Positions 46,573 to 57,640 of a DNA stretch of 64,000 nt are shown piece by piece. The stretch covers positions 112,685,783 through 112,749,782 of the forward strand of contig NC_081406.1 of NCBI RefSeq assembly GCF_030272615.1. The letters are read 5' to 3'. Each line of letters opens with the position of its first letter. The first letter of the stretch is position 1. The notes below the pieces were generated by a model. That model searched no databases. It saw only the letters and a program-made list of their open reading frames with translations, and was not told where the DNA came from. The position numbers and the translations under genes are program-made. Source of the DNA: Cryptomeria japonica. Taxonomy: Eukaryota > Streptophyta > Pinopsida > Cupressales > Cupressaceae.

Positions 46573-48156
46573 GTGGCGGTTGATGAAGGTGTCACAGATG
46601 AGGAATCAGAAGATGAAGAAAATGAAGATATTGCATTTGTTGATGTCAAGGAAGATGTGTCAGACAAGAAGACTCTTGTCTCCCGCTTTGATAATTCCAA
46701 TGAGTGGATTATTGGTAGTGGTTGTTCTCACCATATGACTGGTGACCGGAGCAAGTTTCTATCCTTGGAAGAGTATGATGGTGGTGTGGTTCACTTTGGT
46801 AATGATGCACCATGTATGGTCAAAGGCAGATGGTCCATCTCTCTGAATGGAAAGAGTAGTGCTGACAATGTGTATTGGGTTGATGGTGTCAGACATAACC
46901 TTTTGAGTGTTGCCCAGCTGAATGATAGTGGTCTCACTCTGGAATTCAAGAATGGAGTGTGCAGAATCAAAGGAAAGAATTGTGAATTGGTGGCCACCGA
47001 CATGCAGACCAAAGGTAACCTATTTCAGCTGAATGCAAATATCAGTACATGTCTTATGGCCAAGTTCGATGACGACTGGATATGGCATAGGAGACTCTGC
47101 CATGTAAACTTTGATAACATTGTGAAGGCCAGTAAGATCAAGGCAGGTAGAGGGTTGCCGGTACTGAGCAAACTAGAAAATACCTTGTGTAGAGAGTGTC
47201 AATTGGTGAAAATGTCTTCCTCAACCTTTAAAGGTAAACCTTTCACTACTGACAATTTACTTGATCTTGTGCATACTGATTTGTGTGGTCCTATGAAAAC
47301 TAGGAGTGTGCAGGGTGATAGGTACTTCATGATTCTCACTAATGACTGCTCAAGAATGATGTGGGTCACATTCTTGAAAGATAAGTCTGAAGCTTTTGGA
47401 AAGTTCAAAGCTTTCAGAGCATTAGTGGAGAAGGAAAGCGGTAAAATGATCAAGTGCCTTCGAACTGATCAAGGAGGGGAATTCACTTCCGGTGAATTCA
47501 ACAAGTACTGTGAAGAACATGGTATCAAGAGGCAACAGTCTGCCCCCCGGACTCCATAGCAGAATGGTCGAGCAAAGAGGAATAATCGAACTGTGGTTGA
47601 AGCAACAAGAACAATGCTGATTCAAGGAAAGGTTGCTCACACTGTTTGGAGAGAAGTGGTGAGCACTGCAGTCTACATAATGAACCGGGTACTCATCAAG
47701 AAAGGTAAGGATAAAACTCCTTATGAGTATTGGACTGGTAAGACACCCGTGGTTAGCTACTTTAGAATGTTTGGTAGCAAATGTTACATCAAGAGGAGCG
47801 AACACCAGAGCAAATTTGATGCGAAATGTGATGAGGGAATATTCCTAGGGTATTCCACCAAGAGAAAAGTTCTCAAGTGTTTCAATAATAGGACTCATAG
47901 AATTATGGAAAGCATCAATGTGAGAGTTGATGAAACCTTTGAGAAAACTGAAGAAATCGACAGTGAGCAAGCGGTAAACGAACAGGTTATAACCTTATGG
48001 GAACCGGTTGCCAGTCAACCAAGTACCAGTAATAGTGTTCCTACACCGGTAGATGTAGATGCTGATACTGATGGAGATGAGGATGAAGAAGAAAAGCAAG
48101 AGGAATCTGTTAAGACCATTCCTCGGTATGTCAAGCTGAATCATGATCCTAAGTAG
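46573..48156 (+). pseudogene. Element B: protease and integrase
   Basis: The protease motif reads WIIGSGCSHHMTGD, so the catalytic Asp of D-S-G is now Gly. The pre-integrase zinc finger is WHRRLCHVNF...CRECQLVK. The integrase core has LVHTDLCGP and CLRTDQGGEF (first two acidic residues), but the third, normally Glu in the motif after QNG, reads RAKRNNR, a Glu-to-Lys change. A TAG at 47557 sits in the conserved TP.QNG motif, where Gln is expected. The C-terminal part (FGSKCYIKR...GIFLGYSTK) is typical. The frame runs on to TAG 48154. Confidence 0.9.
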
Positions 48157-48987
48157 ATCATAGGAGATAAGGATGCAAGAATCCTTACAAGAAGAAAGGT
48201 CAGAGAAAACTCATGTATGATCTCTGAATTTGAGCCTAAATCATTCAAAAAGACACATAAAGAAGAAGACTGGATCAAGGTAATGGAAAAGGAACTTGAC
48301 TAGATATAGAGAAATGGTACATGGTGTTTGGTACCCACACCGAAGCATAAAAATGTCATCGGTACCGAATGGGTTTTTAGAAATAAGCTGACTGAGGATG
48401 GCACAGTGATTAGAAACAAAGCCACACTGGTGTGTAAAGGATATGCCTAAGAAGAAGGAGAAGACTATGGAGAAACCTTTTCTCCTGTAGCTAGATTGGA
48501 AAGAGTTCGTATGCTTCTTGCATATGCAGCTTTTAAAAGATTCAAAGTATATCAAATGGATGTAAAATTTGCATTCCTAAATGGTGTATTCGAAGAGGAG
48601 GTGTATATAAAGCAACTAGACGGGTTTTCCCTATCTGAAGACAGTGACATGGTGTGTAGGCTACATAAAGCCTTATATGGTCTAAAGCAGGCATCTAGAG
48701 CATGGTATGAACACTTACACTGCCATCTTGTGAAGATTGGATTTGAGAGAACAAGCAAAGATAACAATATCTACTTGAAATCTGAAGGAGATCAGATCCT
48801 GATCTGTGAGGTATTTGTTGATGACATTATCTTTGGTGGAGATGACAAGATGAGTCATGAGTTTGCAGATGCGATGAAGAAAGAGTTTGAGATGTCACTC
48901 ATAGGGGAGATTAAGTTCTTCATTGGACTACAAATTCAGCAGATGAAAGATGGAATCTTTATCACTTAGTCCAAGTATGTCAAAGAG
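48157..48987 (+). pseudogene. Element B: reverse transcriptase
   Basis: Copia RT. It opens near NGTWCLVPTPKHKNVIGTEW (48309 onward), with stops at 48301, 48307 (TAG), 48448 (TAA in KGYA.EEG) and 48967 (TAG in IFIT.SKYVK). At each of the last two a Gln is conserved in the family. Catalytic residues are present: QMDVKFAFLNG (first Asp) and CEVFVDDIIFGG (VDD box). LHKALYGLKQASRAWYE is the usual fingers/palm block. The phase is the same as gag and RNase H, with no indels. Confidence 0.92.
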
Positions 48988-49767
48988 GTGTTGAATACCT
49001 TTGGCATGAAAGATAGAAAACTGGTTGGTACACCGATGGTGACCAGTTGTAAACTATCCAAAGAGGATGTCTCAGCATTGGTTAATGAGAAGGAATACCG
49101 ATCAACATTTGGTAAGTTGCATTATGTAGTGCATAGCAGACCATATATTGCACATGCAGTTGGCATTACTGCAAGGTTCCATAAAAGTCCAAGAGAATCC
49201 CACTTGGTTGCAGTCAAGCGGATTCTTAGGTATCTGAAGGGAACTATTGATTATCGATTGTGGTATCCATATAGCAAGGATTTCAACTTGAAAGTATTCA
49301 TAGATGCTGATTGGGCAGGTAATGTGGACGACCGGAAGAGCACAACCGGTGGTGCATTCTTTCTCGGTGGTAGACTAGTCTCATGGATGAGTAAGAAGCA
49401 GAGTTGTATCTCTCAGTTTACAGCAGAAGCAGAGTATGTTGCAACTTTCATGAACTGCATTCAGACAATTTGGATGAAGCATGTATTAAATGGCTTCAAA
49501 GTTCCTGTATCTAAATCGGTAAGTATATTATGTGACAATACTAGTGCAATTAACATCTCCAAGAATCCGGTTTTACATTCTAGAACCAAGCACTTTGAGC
49601 TTAAGTATCATTTCTTGAGGGAAAAGGTTCAGAACAAAGAGATTGCACTCGAATATGTTTCTAGTAAGGAGCAGTTAGCAGACATATTAACCAAGCCTCT
49701 CCCAAAGGCTACATTTATGTACTTAAGAGGTGAATTAGGGGTGCTGCCCCTTCAAGAGGTGAACTAA
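48988..49767 (+). pseudogene. Element B: RT thumb and RNase H
   Basis: Open for 259 codons. DRKLVGTPMVTSCKL and YRSTFGKLHYVVHSRPYIAHAVG precede RNase H: VFIDADWAG (Asp), STTGGAFFLGGRLVSW, FTAEAEYVA (Glu), SILCDNTSAINISKNPV (Asp) and RTKHFELKYHFLR. It ends QLADILTKPLPKATFMYLR.... The catalytic acidic residues are all present. The 3' UTR follows, then the PPT at 50001. Confidence 0.93.
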
Positions 49768-50000
49768 AGGTATATGCTCCACATTAGTCAGGTATTGCAT
49801 AGTCAATTTTTTTTTTCAAGATTGATGTGTTGAAGGATGCTACTCCTTAGGGGGAGCAGCATAATGAAATATGGAAGCTTGTGCCTCCACTTTGGCATTG
49901 TTGTTAAAGGGGGAGAAGAAGTGAAGTGGAGAAGATATCTGTAGAAATTGGGGGAGAAGATGTGAAGCAGAGAGACATCTTTGTATATTGCCATCAATGC

Positions 50001-50012
50001 CAAAGGGGGAGA
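50001..50012 (+). promoter_or_regulatory. Polypurine tract of element B
   Basis: CAAAGGGGGAGA ends one base before the 3' LTR TGTTGGC. Confidence 0.9.
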
Positions 50013-50013
50013 T

Positions 50014-51466
50014 TGTTGGCATTATGTGAACCGGTATGAGGACATGATGACATTGTATGTTGTCATTGATGTCAATATGCTGAAGAAGAGAGAACTGGTA
50101 TGTTACCAAGAACCGATCTGTGTGAGAACCAGTATAACATTGTGAAGTGGTGTGTTTATTCAAGGTGAACCGGTACATGGAATATTTGTATGACTACCGA
50201 TTGGTAGTCTTAACTTCAGGGTTTCCGGTTGAAGTGCTTCAAGCCTGTGTGACTCAACCGATGACTTTGTGTGATGAGTTAGCATTGTAACAAAGAATAG
50301 TTCATGTTGCCATGTTAGCCTTGTGCGCATGAAGGATCTTGCATGAAGGAGACTGTTCCTTTCTACCTTAGGAATGTGCGAAGTCTGTAAACGGTGAAAA
50401 CACGTGATGGGTTATCAGTCGCCATGAAAGCGGTGGAAAATGAATGATGGAGAACGTCTTGAGATCGGTTCAAGACTGTTGCATTTAATGCAATGTGCTC
50501 AATGGTCAGGATTGAACCGTTTGAATTTCTTAACCTAACAGGTTTAGGGTTTAGGGTTTATGCTACCGAACTATCTGTTTCCTATAAGGTCATTGTTGTG
50601 TTTCTTTCTGAGGTTGTTGGCAAAAGTTGTGTGTGTGTATCCAAGTGAAGAGATACGTGATTCTTGCCAGACTAGAGGAGAGAAGTGATACCTGCAGAGT
50701 GTAAGTGCAGAAGGTGAAGAGGAGCTAAAGCGGATTTGCATTGGCATTGAGTGCTGTTACCAGATCATTGTAATACCTGTTGATCTCTAACCACTTCAAC
50801 AGTTGGGAAATCCCTTAACAGTGTAGCTTTAACCGGCTTACTGTAAATCCTTTGACAGGGTGACTCAAAACCTTTGAGTTCTTGAAATCCTCTAACAAGG
50901 TAACCTTTAACAGGGTTCAACCCTTAACTGGGTATTCTAGCCATCCCTTAACTGAGTGATCCCTAACAAGATCGGTTCCTAACATAACCTATTGTATCAG
51001 TCTTTAACTGGATAAGGCTCTTAACAGAGCGGACTTCTAAAGAGTTCAAAAATAGCTTGTGGGTATTCATCCCCACCGTGGTTTTTTCTAGTTGGGTTTC
51101 CACGTGAAAAATCTGTGTGTCATGTGTGGTGTTATTCATGTGATGGTTTAAGTGATTTGTGTTTGAAGGTAAATCATGTTGATCTAGCTGTTTATATTTT
51201 TGATGATAGATTACCTGTTCATGCACTAGGGTGAAATGGAAATGAAGTATTAGATTGTATGAAAAGATAAGTGTCAACCGGTTTATGCTTGTCTCAGTTA
51301 TTCTGAGTTTTGCCGGTTGTACTCTATTTAAGACCGGTGTTACTGTTTGTCTGCCAAAGCACAGTGTTTGTTGACAAACCGGTTTTAGGAATGTGTTTTT
51401 GTCTGTACCGATTCACCCCCCTTCTCAGTACCGGTTTGGTACTGTCCGTTTATCATTGAATTATCA
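50014..51466 (+). repeat. 3' LTR of element B
   Basis: 1453 bp, TGTTGGCATTATG...TTATCA. Its last 569 bp are the first half of the 654-bp duplication. Confidence 0.9.
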
Positions 51467-52204
51467 GAGGACATGTGACATAACCCTACATTCACATGTG
51501 TCATTCACACCCACATTTGGGTGGTTGAATGTCACACCCTCTTTTGGATTGAGGTAACCTTTAACAGGGTTCAACCCTTAACTGGGTATTCTAGCCATCC
51601 CTTAACTGAGTGATCCCTAACAAGATCGGTTCCTAACATAACCTATTGTATCAGTCTTTAACTGGATAAGGCTCTTAACAGAGCGGACTTATAAAGAGTT
51701 CAAAAATAGCTTGTGGGTATTCATCCCCACCGTGGTTTTTTCTAGTTGGGTTTCCACGTGAAAAATCTGTGTGTCATGTGTGGTGTTATTCATGTGATGG
51801 TTTAAGTGATTTGTGTTTGAAGGTAAATCATGTTGATCTAGCTATTTATATTTTTGATGATAGATTACCTGTTCATGCACTAGGGTGAAATGGAAATGAA
51901 GTATTAGATTGTATGAAAAGATAAGTGTCAACCGGTTTATGCTTGTCTCAGTTATTCTGAGTTTTGCCGGTTGTACTCTATTTAAGACCGGTGTTACTGT
52001 TTGTCTGCCAAAGCACAGTGTTTGTTGACAAACCGGTTTTAGGAATGTGTTTTTGTCTGTACCGATTCACCCCCCTTCTCAGTACCGGTTTGGTACTATC
52101 CATTCATCATTGAGTTATCAGAGGACATGTGACATAATCCTACATTCACATGTGTCATTCACACCCACATTTGGGTGGTTGAATGTCACACCCTCTTTTG
52201 GATT
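50898..52204 (+). repeat. 654-bp tandem duplication across the B/C LTR junction
   Basis: AGGTAACCTTTAACAGGGTT starts at 50898 and at 51552. Each unit holds the last about 569 bp of B's 3' LTR plus about 84 bp of C's LTR ending CCTCTTTTGGATT (51550 and 52204). The junction shows a 3-base (AGG) microhomology and one extra G. Units differ at only a few positions. Confidence 0.9.
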
Positions 52205-52525
52205 TATTAGCCACCTCCCCATAACCATTTCTTGTCTTTACCTGAATTGGCATAACCATGTACTTGACATTTACCACGTAGGTAAAACTCCCTCCTATTT
52301 TGGGCTACATGGAGTTATAATTCCTCTTGGTTTTATATACCCATATTTTTCTATGCAAACAAGCCCTCACCTCTCCCTATGCTAAGTATTGAGAAGAGAA
52401 CACTAGCTCAGATTATGAGTCTAGTTCAGTGCTAGGAGAGTGCTGAGTTTTGTTCATCTATGGGTTCTTGTCTTGCTTTCCTTTAGTCACATTCATCTTG
52501 GGTGGATTCACAACTAAATTTAACA
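52121..52525 (+). repeat. 3' LTR of element C, remaining part
   Basis: Continues the C LTR after the duplicated segment and matches 12100-12474 (AGCCACCTCCCCATAACCAT; ...AAATTTAACA). It has about 30 bp extra near 52130 relative to the 5' LTR. Confidence 0.85.
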
Positions 52526-52892
52526 AGACTATGGGATGTGCTATTTGATTTGGTGGTCCAAATGGACTTCTATTGTTATTTTATGAATGATTTGAATTAC
52601 TACCACCTCTTCCATTAGTTTATGTAGGCCTAAGAGAATTGATTGTACTATTTATACTTTAAAATGTTTGAAGGAGCAATTATATTATTTTTTCTTCTTG
52701 TTGTATATAAGCCTCCAATTCATTCTCTTGTTCTCCCTCATGATCACCCATTTTATTCTTTCCTCTATCTTTAATTTGGTTGCTAATTGCTTGTAATGTT
52801 GCATATAGTTTTTCTTTCTTTCTAAGGCTTATTGATCTCTTTGGCTTATTTGCATACACTAATTTATAAACCCATAGGCTAACATGACTATT
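52526..52892 (-). pseudogene. Element A: gag N-terminal part, separated from the rest by element C
   Basis: Minus-strand decayed gag start, directly after the PBS. Readable pieces include SLRKKEKLYATLQAISNQIK, EGEQENELEAYIQQEE and NNRSPFGPPNQ. Right beside it, at 12004 on the other side of C, the minus strand continues FLPRHEQSKEEGEPN, then capsid sequence. Frames are heavily broken. Confidence 0.6.
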
Positions 52893-52904
52893 GCTCTAAT
52901 ACCA
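52893..52904 (-). promoter_or_regulatory. Primer binding site of element A
   Basis: On the minus strand TGGTATTAGAGC, two bases past an LTR ending GGGACATTACA. Confidence 0.8.
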
Positions 52905-52906
52905 AA

Positions 52907-53950
52907 TGTAATGTCCCATTGTAGAATTTTCTTATTTAATGAATAAATAAATATCCCATACTCATTATAACGATTTCTAATTAATGACAAATAAGAATTT
53001 ATCCTTATATTGTAATTTTGAAATATATTTTAGATTTACGATTTATAATTTTATTTTAAAAATATATATTTATTTTTGAATATTTGCTATAATTCAACTT
53101 ATAATTTGCAGCTATTTCCTTTGTATAGATGTCTTGATTTTTTTTTATCTTAAGGGGTTTTTGTCTAGTACCTTGTTGGAGAAATTAAGGGTTTTCATCC
53201 TAGAATTTTTGATCTATAAGCGGTTTAGTCCTCAAGATTGTTGAATCTTTAATTCATACTCCATGAAGAAAAATGAATAATTATCTGTTGAATTGCCTTT
53301 TTCCTTGATTTATTTTCTTATATACCCCTTTTACTCCAATAGTCACAACCCTTTTCATGCCTCTTGATTTTTCATTATTATTATTTATTCTTTATTAGAA
53401 AGAAATGGTTGATGTTAAAGAATTAATTCATTATAAATATTGTGGATCATTACCCACTTGATTGTTGCCCAATATCATCTTGCATTTATTTATTAATCTC
53501 GATGGGCATATTATTTAATTGGGTATATTTAAATTTAGGTGGGGGCAAGGTAGGGGCTCCCAAGACCCATCGTATGAATATCTTCAATTTCTATGTAAAT
53601 CCTCTACCCTATAGTAGAAGTTTTTTGGTCATCAATATCAATCTACTCAACAAATGATAGCAAAGGAAAATAGGGATAGGAGTGAGGGAATGGGAAATCA
53701 TCATGGGTGAATAAATTATAAGAAAACAATGTTTGGGTTAACCAAAAAAGGTTGAAGGAAGGAAACACCCTCAAGATCTTGTCAAAATGACTAAAATTGT
53801 TGAAGATGATGATTGTATGAACTCAAGGAGCACAATTTCAAAAGGGGTCAACAATCAACAACAATCACAATTGGTTAGCATTATTGAACCATGGGTGGAT
53901 TATGTAAGGAAGTTAAGGTATTATAACAACTTCCTACACTAATGTTAAGA
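52907..53950 (-). mobile_element. 5' LTR of element A (outer boundary uncertain)
   Basis: On the plus strand it begins TGTAATGTCCCATTG beside the PBS. It contains a GC-richer block (GGTGGGGGCAAGGTAGGGG, about 53540) and decays to the right. I could not find the other end; about 1.05 kb is an estimate. Confidence 0.5.
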
Positions 53951-54642
53951 GGAGTGTTATGCAAAACTTTTTAGATTTTTTAGAACAATTAAAAACTAAA
54001 ATATAAATAAACATAAATATCATACATACCAAAACAAAATGATTTATGTGGGTAAGACCATTTCGAGAGAAAAACCCCACACTCTAAAATCTTCCCAATA
54101 TATTATTCATAAATCATAAGATTACAATATACTTGTAGAGCATGATTCTCATAGAAGTATCACTAACTATAGATTTGGAGGCAACTCAATATCTATAAGA
54201 CTCTTACAGACAACCTCTATCTCATGCACCTAATATATAGGAGATATAGTACATGAAACAATCAAATAATACTACAAGACCATGAAATAAAACCACCCAA
54301 AAGTGGCACCCAAACTTATCTCTAGCCAAAGATGCCCTCTACTATATCAAAACACACACCAACATGTGTAACTCCCCCTTAAAACTCATTTATGTGTCCA
54401 ATACATTTTTATATCTCCTATTTCAAAGGCCATAACTTTTGATTCAAGAATCTGACTGATGAACCATTTGAACTACCTAAAACCTTGTGCAGTTATCTAT
54501 CAAGATATAACTATCTACACCAGTTACAACCATATTTAGGCCCAAAAATGCCTCTAATATCTTCACTCTAGACTTTGAAACTTTCAATTTTTTTTAATAT
54601 CTTCAAATCCAAACAAGATCTTGTGATAAAAATTTAGTGACA
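53951..54642. other. Stretch without recognised feature
   Basis: AT-rich sequence with no coding frame. The block GTGGGTAAGACCATTTCGAGAG / AAAAACCCCACAC near 54050 resembles the LTR U5 block seen elsewhere, so it may be a fragment of another LTR on the minus strand. Confidence 0.4.
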
Positions 54643-56417
54643 TGTGCATTGGAGATAATAGGCATTATGCCAATGTCAATCGGTGAGTGATATGTTGGCA
54701 GTATATTGTTGCCAACCGATAAGCATGTGACTGGTAAGAAATCAAGGTTGAAATAATGAGGAAGGACAAGCAAATGGTATACAATTTAATTGATGACATT
54801 CAACAGGACTCCCACCAGATAAAGATGCTCTCAAAAGATGAAGAGAAGACTGGAAACAATTGTGTTGCCTCAAGATAGCAAGGAAGACATATGGGAAGTC
54901 TATCAAGTCATATGTCTTGTTGAAGTTATGTCTGCTCAAATCATATTAGTGCAATGCCGGAAGCTGAATGAGTAGGTGACAAGGATCCACTCCCACCAGG
55001 TGTTGGCAGGTTACGTACTTTAGTCCATCTAATCCCACCGGTTAGTGGTAATTCCTAACTTATCTCACAAAATGCATGGGATACATCATAACCCTCAGGG
55101 ATAAGACAATCAAAGAAGTTAAAAGCATGATGAACTACCGAGATAGAAAAGGAAGAGTATGAAGTGATGAGGTTGCCACCTTGGTAAACCGGTTGAGAGG
55201 AGAATCGGTCAAATGAAGATGAAGGTAAGGTTTAGCAGTTGCAAACATGGAGTTACCAGAATGCTGATATCAACAGAGATCCATGCTGATGTCTATGATT
55301 GTCATGCCACCGGTATGTAGGCAGGTAAGTAAAGTATGTTACCGATATGTAGAAAGAAGTGTAGTCAACTGGTAAGGATGTCAATTGACAAGAGACCAAA
55401 GAGGAAAATGTGGAAATCTCTCATAAGATGGAAATGTGCATTAGTGTCTCACTCTAAATGTATGCCGAAGATTGGCATGTTTGTTGACAGGGCTAATGTA
55501 TCCCATCGACAAAATAGGTGACTGCATGGTTCAAAGGTTGACCGGTCATGGCATGACTAGTAGTATAATGAGAATACCGGTTGTGTGTTGTGGTCAGTGA
55601 CTAAGCCTAAATCGATACATTGAGAAGAGGTGGATGTTGACAAAGATGACATGTGGCTACTAGGTGGCAAGAATGCAGAGGTAGGTGAAGAGTCCATCGG
55701 CGAGATAGTTGGTGAGTAGGTTGACATTAATGTCGACTACGTAAATCATGGGTTAGATGTAGGGGGTTGCGGCTCAAGGCAGAACAAAGGACATAGATTT
55801 GATTCCTCAATATGAATGATCGATGAAAGATGTCCAGGTGCAGATCAGATTTGGTGAAGGCAACTGTGAGCAATTATTGTGATTGACAAAAAGTAGGGTC
55901 GTGTTTGCTAAATATAGAAAACATGTATTAGAAGCAGCGAGATTGGCGATGATGGGTGATTTGTTGCAGGTTGATAATCTAGAGAAGAGATCCGATGTGA
56001 TCTGATACAGATTGAGTCGGTGAAGCAAACCCTTGCGTGCCAAGATTTGATTCTCTATTTTGGCAGGAAATCTTGGCTATAAATATGTAGACAAAAGATT
56101 GAAGAGGATTGATGTTGCTAGATAAATTGATGCTGCAGACCGGATAGATGAGAAGTAGAGCATGCTCGTGGATCAGTTAGAGTGTAATCTATTGAAGATC
56201 TTAGTGACTAAGGGTTGGAAGGTAAGCCGGTAAGAGGGTTTAACAGAGGGTTAAACCGGTGAGGCCAAAGTAACTGGTAAGCTACTAAATATTGTAGCAG
56301 TCAAGTGAACCGATAGTGTTAGAACCAATAAGAAGGCAACAAAGAGTAAAGCGGTGAAAAGTAAATGTTAGTAGAGAACCGACAAAGAACATAGCAGGGT
56401 TTCACCGGTATGCAGAG

Positions 56418-56704
56418 TGTTAATTTTGTGGATCACTGAATTGTTGTATAAATTTGATTGTCTTCTTTTATGTTGCAGGAGAGGAGGAGCATTTTTATTT
56501 TAATGTCCATTCTCACACATTTCATTTGGTATATGTAGTGGGCTGGGTACGGTCAAGCGATGCCTTGACCGACCATGTCGTTTGGACATGGCCGATCAAG
56601 ACATCACTTGATCGTGCCCCCTCACGATAATAAATGTTTGAATGAGAGACTTCATTTATCTCTCATTCAATCATTTATCTTACCGAGGCTATCATGCATT
56701 AACA
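56418..56704 (-). repeat. 3' LTR of TRIM L
   Basis: 287 bp. Matches the right LTR except a deletion near its inner start and a 20-bp block around GACCATGTCGTTTG. Confidence 0.88.
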
Positions 56705-56797
56705 CTCCCTCTTAGCTAGGTAAGATAAATGTAAAAGGTATTGGGAGCAATATTCATAAATCGTATGATGCTTATCTTGGGACCATAGTTTCAAGAC

Positions 56798-57243
56798 GTG
56801 AATTGCCTCTATTGGCGATTCTATTCACAAACTCTTGTGTGGATTGCCTCAGTCGATGATTCTATCCACAAGCTCTTGTGTGGATTGCCTCAGTCAGCGA
56901 TTCTATCCATGAGCTCTTACGTGGATTGCCTCAGTCGGCGATTCTATCCATGAGCTCTTACGTGGATTGCCTCAGTCAGCGATTCTATTCATGAGCTCTT
57001 GTGTGGATTGCCTCAATTGGTGATTCTATCCACAAGCTCTTACGTGGATTGCCTCAACGATTCTATCCACAAGCTCTTACGTGGATTGCCTCAGTTGGCG
57101 ATTCTATCCATGAGCTCTTACGTGGATTGCCTCAGTCGGCGATTCTATCCATGAGCTCTTGTGTGGATTGCCTTTGTTGACGATTCTATCCACAAGCTTT
57201 TACGTGGATTACCTCAGTCGACGATTCTATCCACAATCTTGAG
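56798..57243 (-). repeat. Eleven 41-bp tandem units inside TRIM L
   Basis: Unit GTGGATTGCCTCAGTCGGCG + ATTCTATCCAYRAGCTCTTRY. Ten units keep 40-41 bp and one is 36 bp (57044 onward). Each begins GTGGAT and has ATCCAC or ATCCAT about 20 bp later, so each can form a 6-bp stem. Unit 1 has GTGAAT...ATTCAC, a paired change. Confidence 0.92.
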
Positions 57244-57627
57244 TTATTGTAAGATCGTCACCTTCCAATAACCTCAAAAATACAAGTGGAAATCATTTGG
57301 AAGTCGTCACTTCCTTATGATTTACACAGGGCCCATAAATAATTATTAGTATTAATAATAATAATCAATATTTATAATTTTTACCTCAGAAGTGCTCAAT
57401 CTTGATTAGTAAGCTCCCTCTCAATCACAAGGTATATTGAGTTTCTTCTAGAGAGCATATTTTTCTGAACATACGTCTGAATTTCTGACTTCAACAAGGG
57501 ACGCTTGTAGTTTAAGTTTGAGAGGACAAGTTCTTGCAATGTGGCCATATTCGAGACTTTCAAGGAGATATCAATCTATCTTAATCGAATCTTCCTTTAG
57601 GTGGTTAGGCTTTATAGAAGGAAACCT

Positions 57628-57640
57628 GGCTCTGATACCA
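57628..57640 (-). promoter_or_regulatory. Primer binding site of TRIM L
   Basis: Minus strand TGGTATCAGAGCC, perfect initiator tRNA-Met PBS, directly abutting the LTR end ATTAACA. Confidence 0.9.

Larger units (their letters stand above)
44151..51466 (+). mobile_element. Element B: structurally complete Ty1/Copia retrotransposon in C's 3' LTR
   Basis: LTRs at 44151-45598 and 50014-51466 (TGTTGGCATTATG...TTATCA), PBS 45601, PPT 50001-50012. Target duplication is GAAGA (44146-44150) / GAGGA (51467-51471). One reading frame of 1366 codons (45670-49767) encodes gag, protease, integrase, RT and RNase H in Copia order. There is no net frameshift but there are 11 in-frame stops. It is the most recent large insertion in C, since it splits C's LTR. 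Confidence 0.92.
12005..52525 (+). mobile_element. Element C: Copia-type pol-less LTR element, 40.5 kb long because of nested insertions
   Basis: The 5' LTR is at 12005-12474, with the PBS at 12475. The 3' LTR begins at 44050 after a PPT and ends at 52525 (...AAATTTAACA in both). Flanking 5-mers are AGAAT (12000-12004) and AGACT (52526-52530), 4 of 5 matching, and element A gag continues on both sides. C's own sequence is the leader (12487-13192 and about 25000-25742), gag (41673-42685), protease (42686-43027) and a repeat-bearing ORF (43084-43443). No integrase, RT or RNase H lies between protease and PPT. It hosts D/E, J (with H) and B. Confidence 0.75.
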
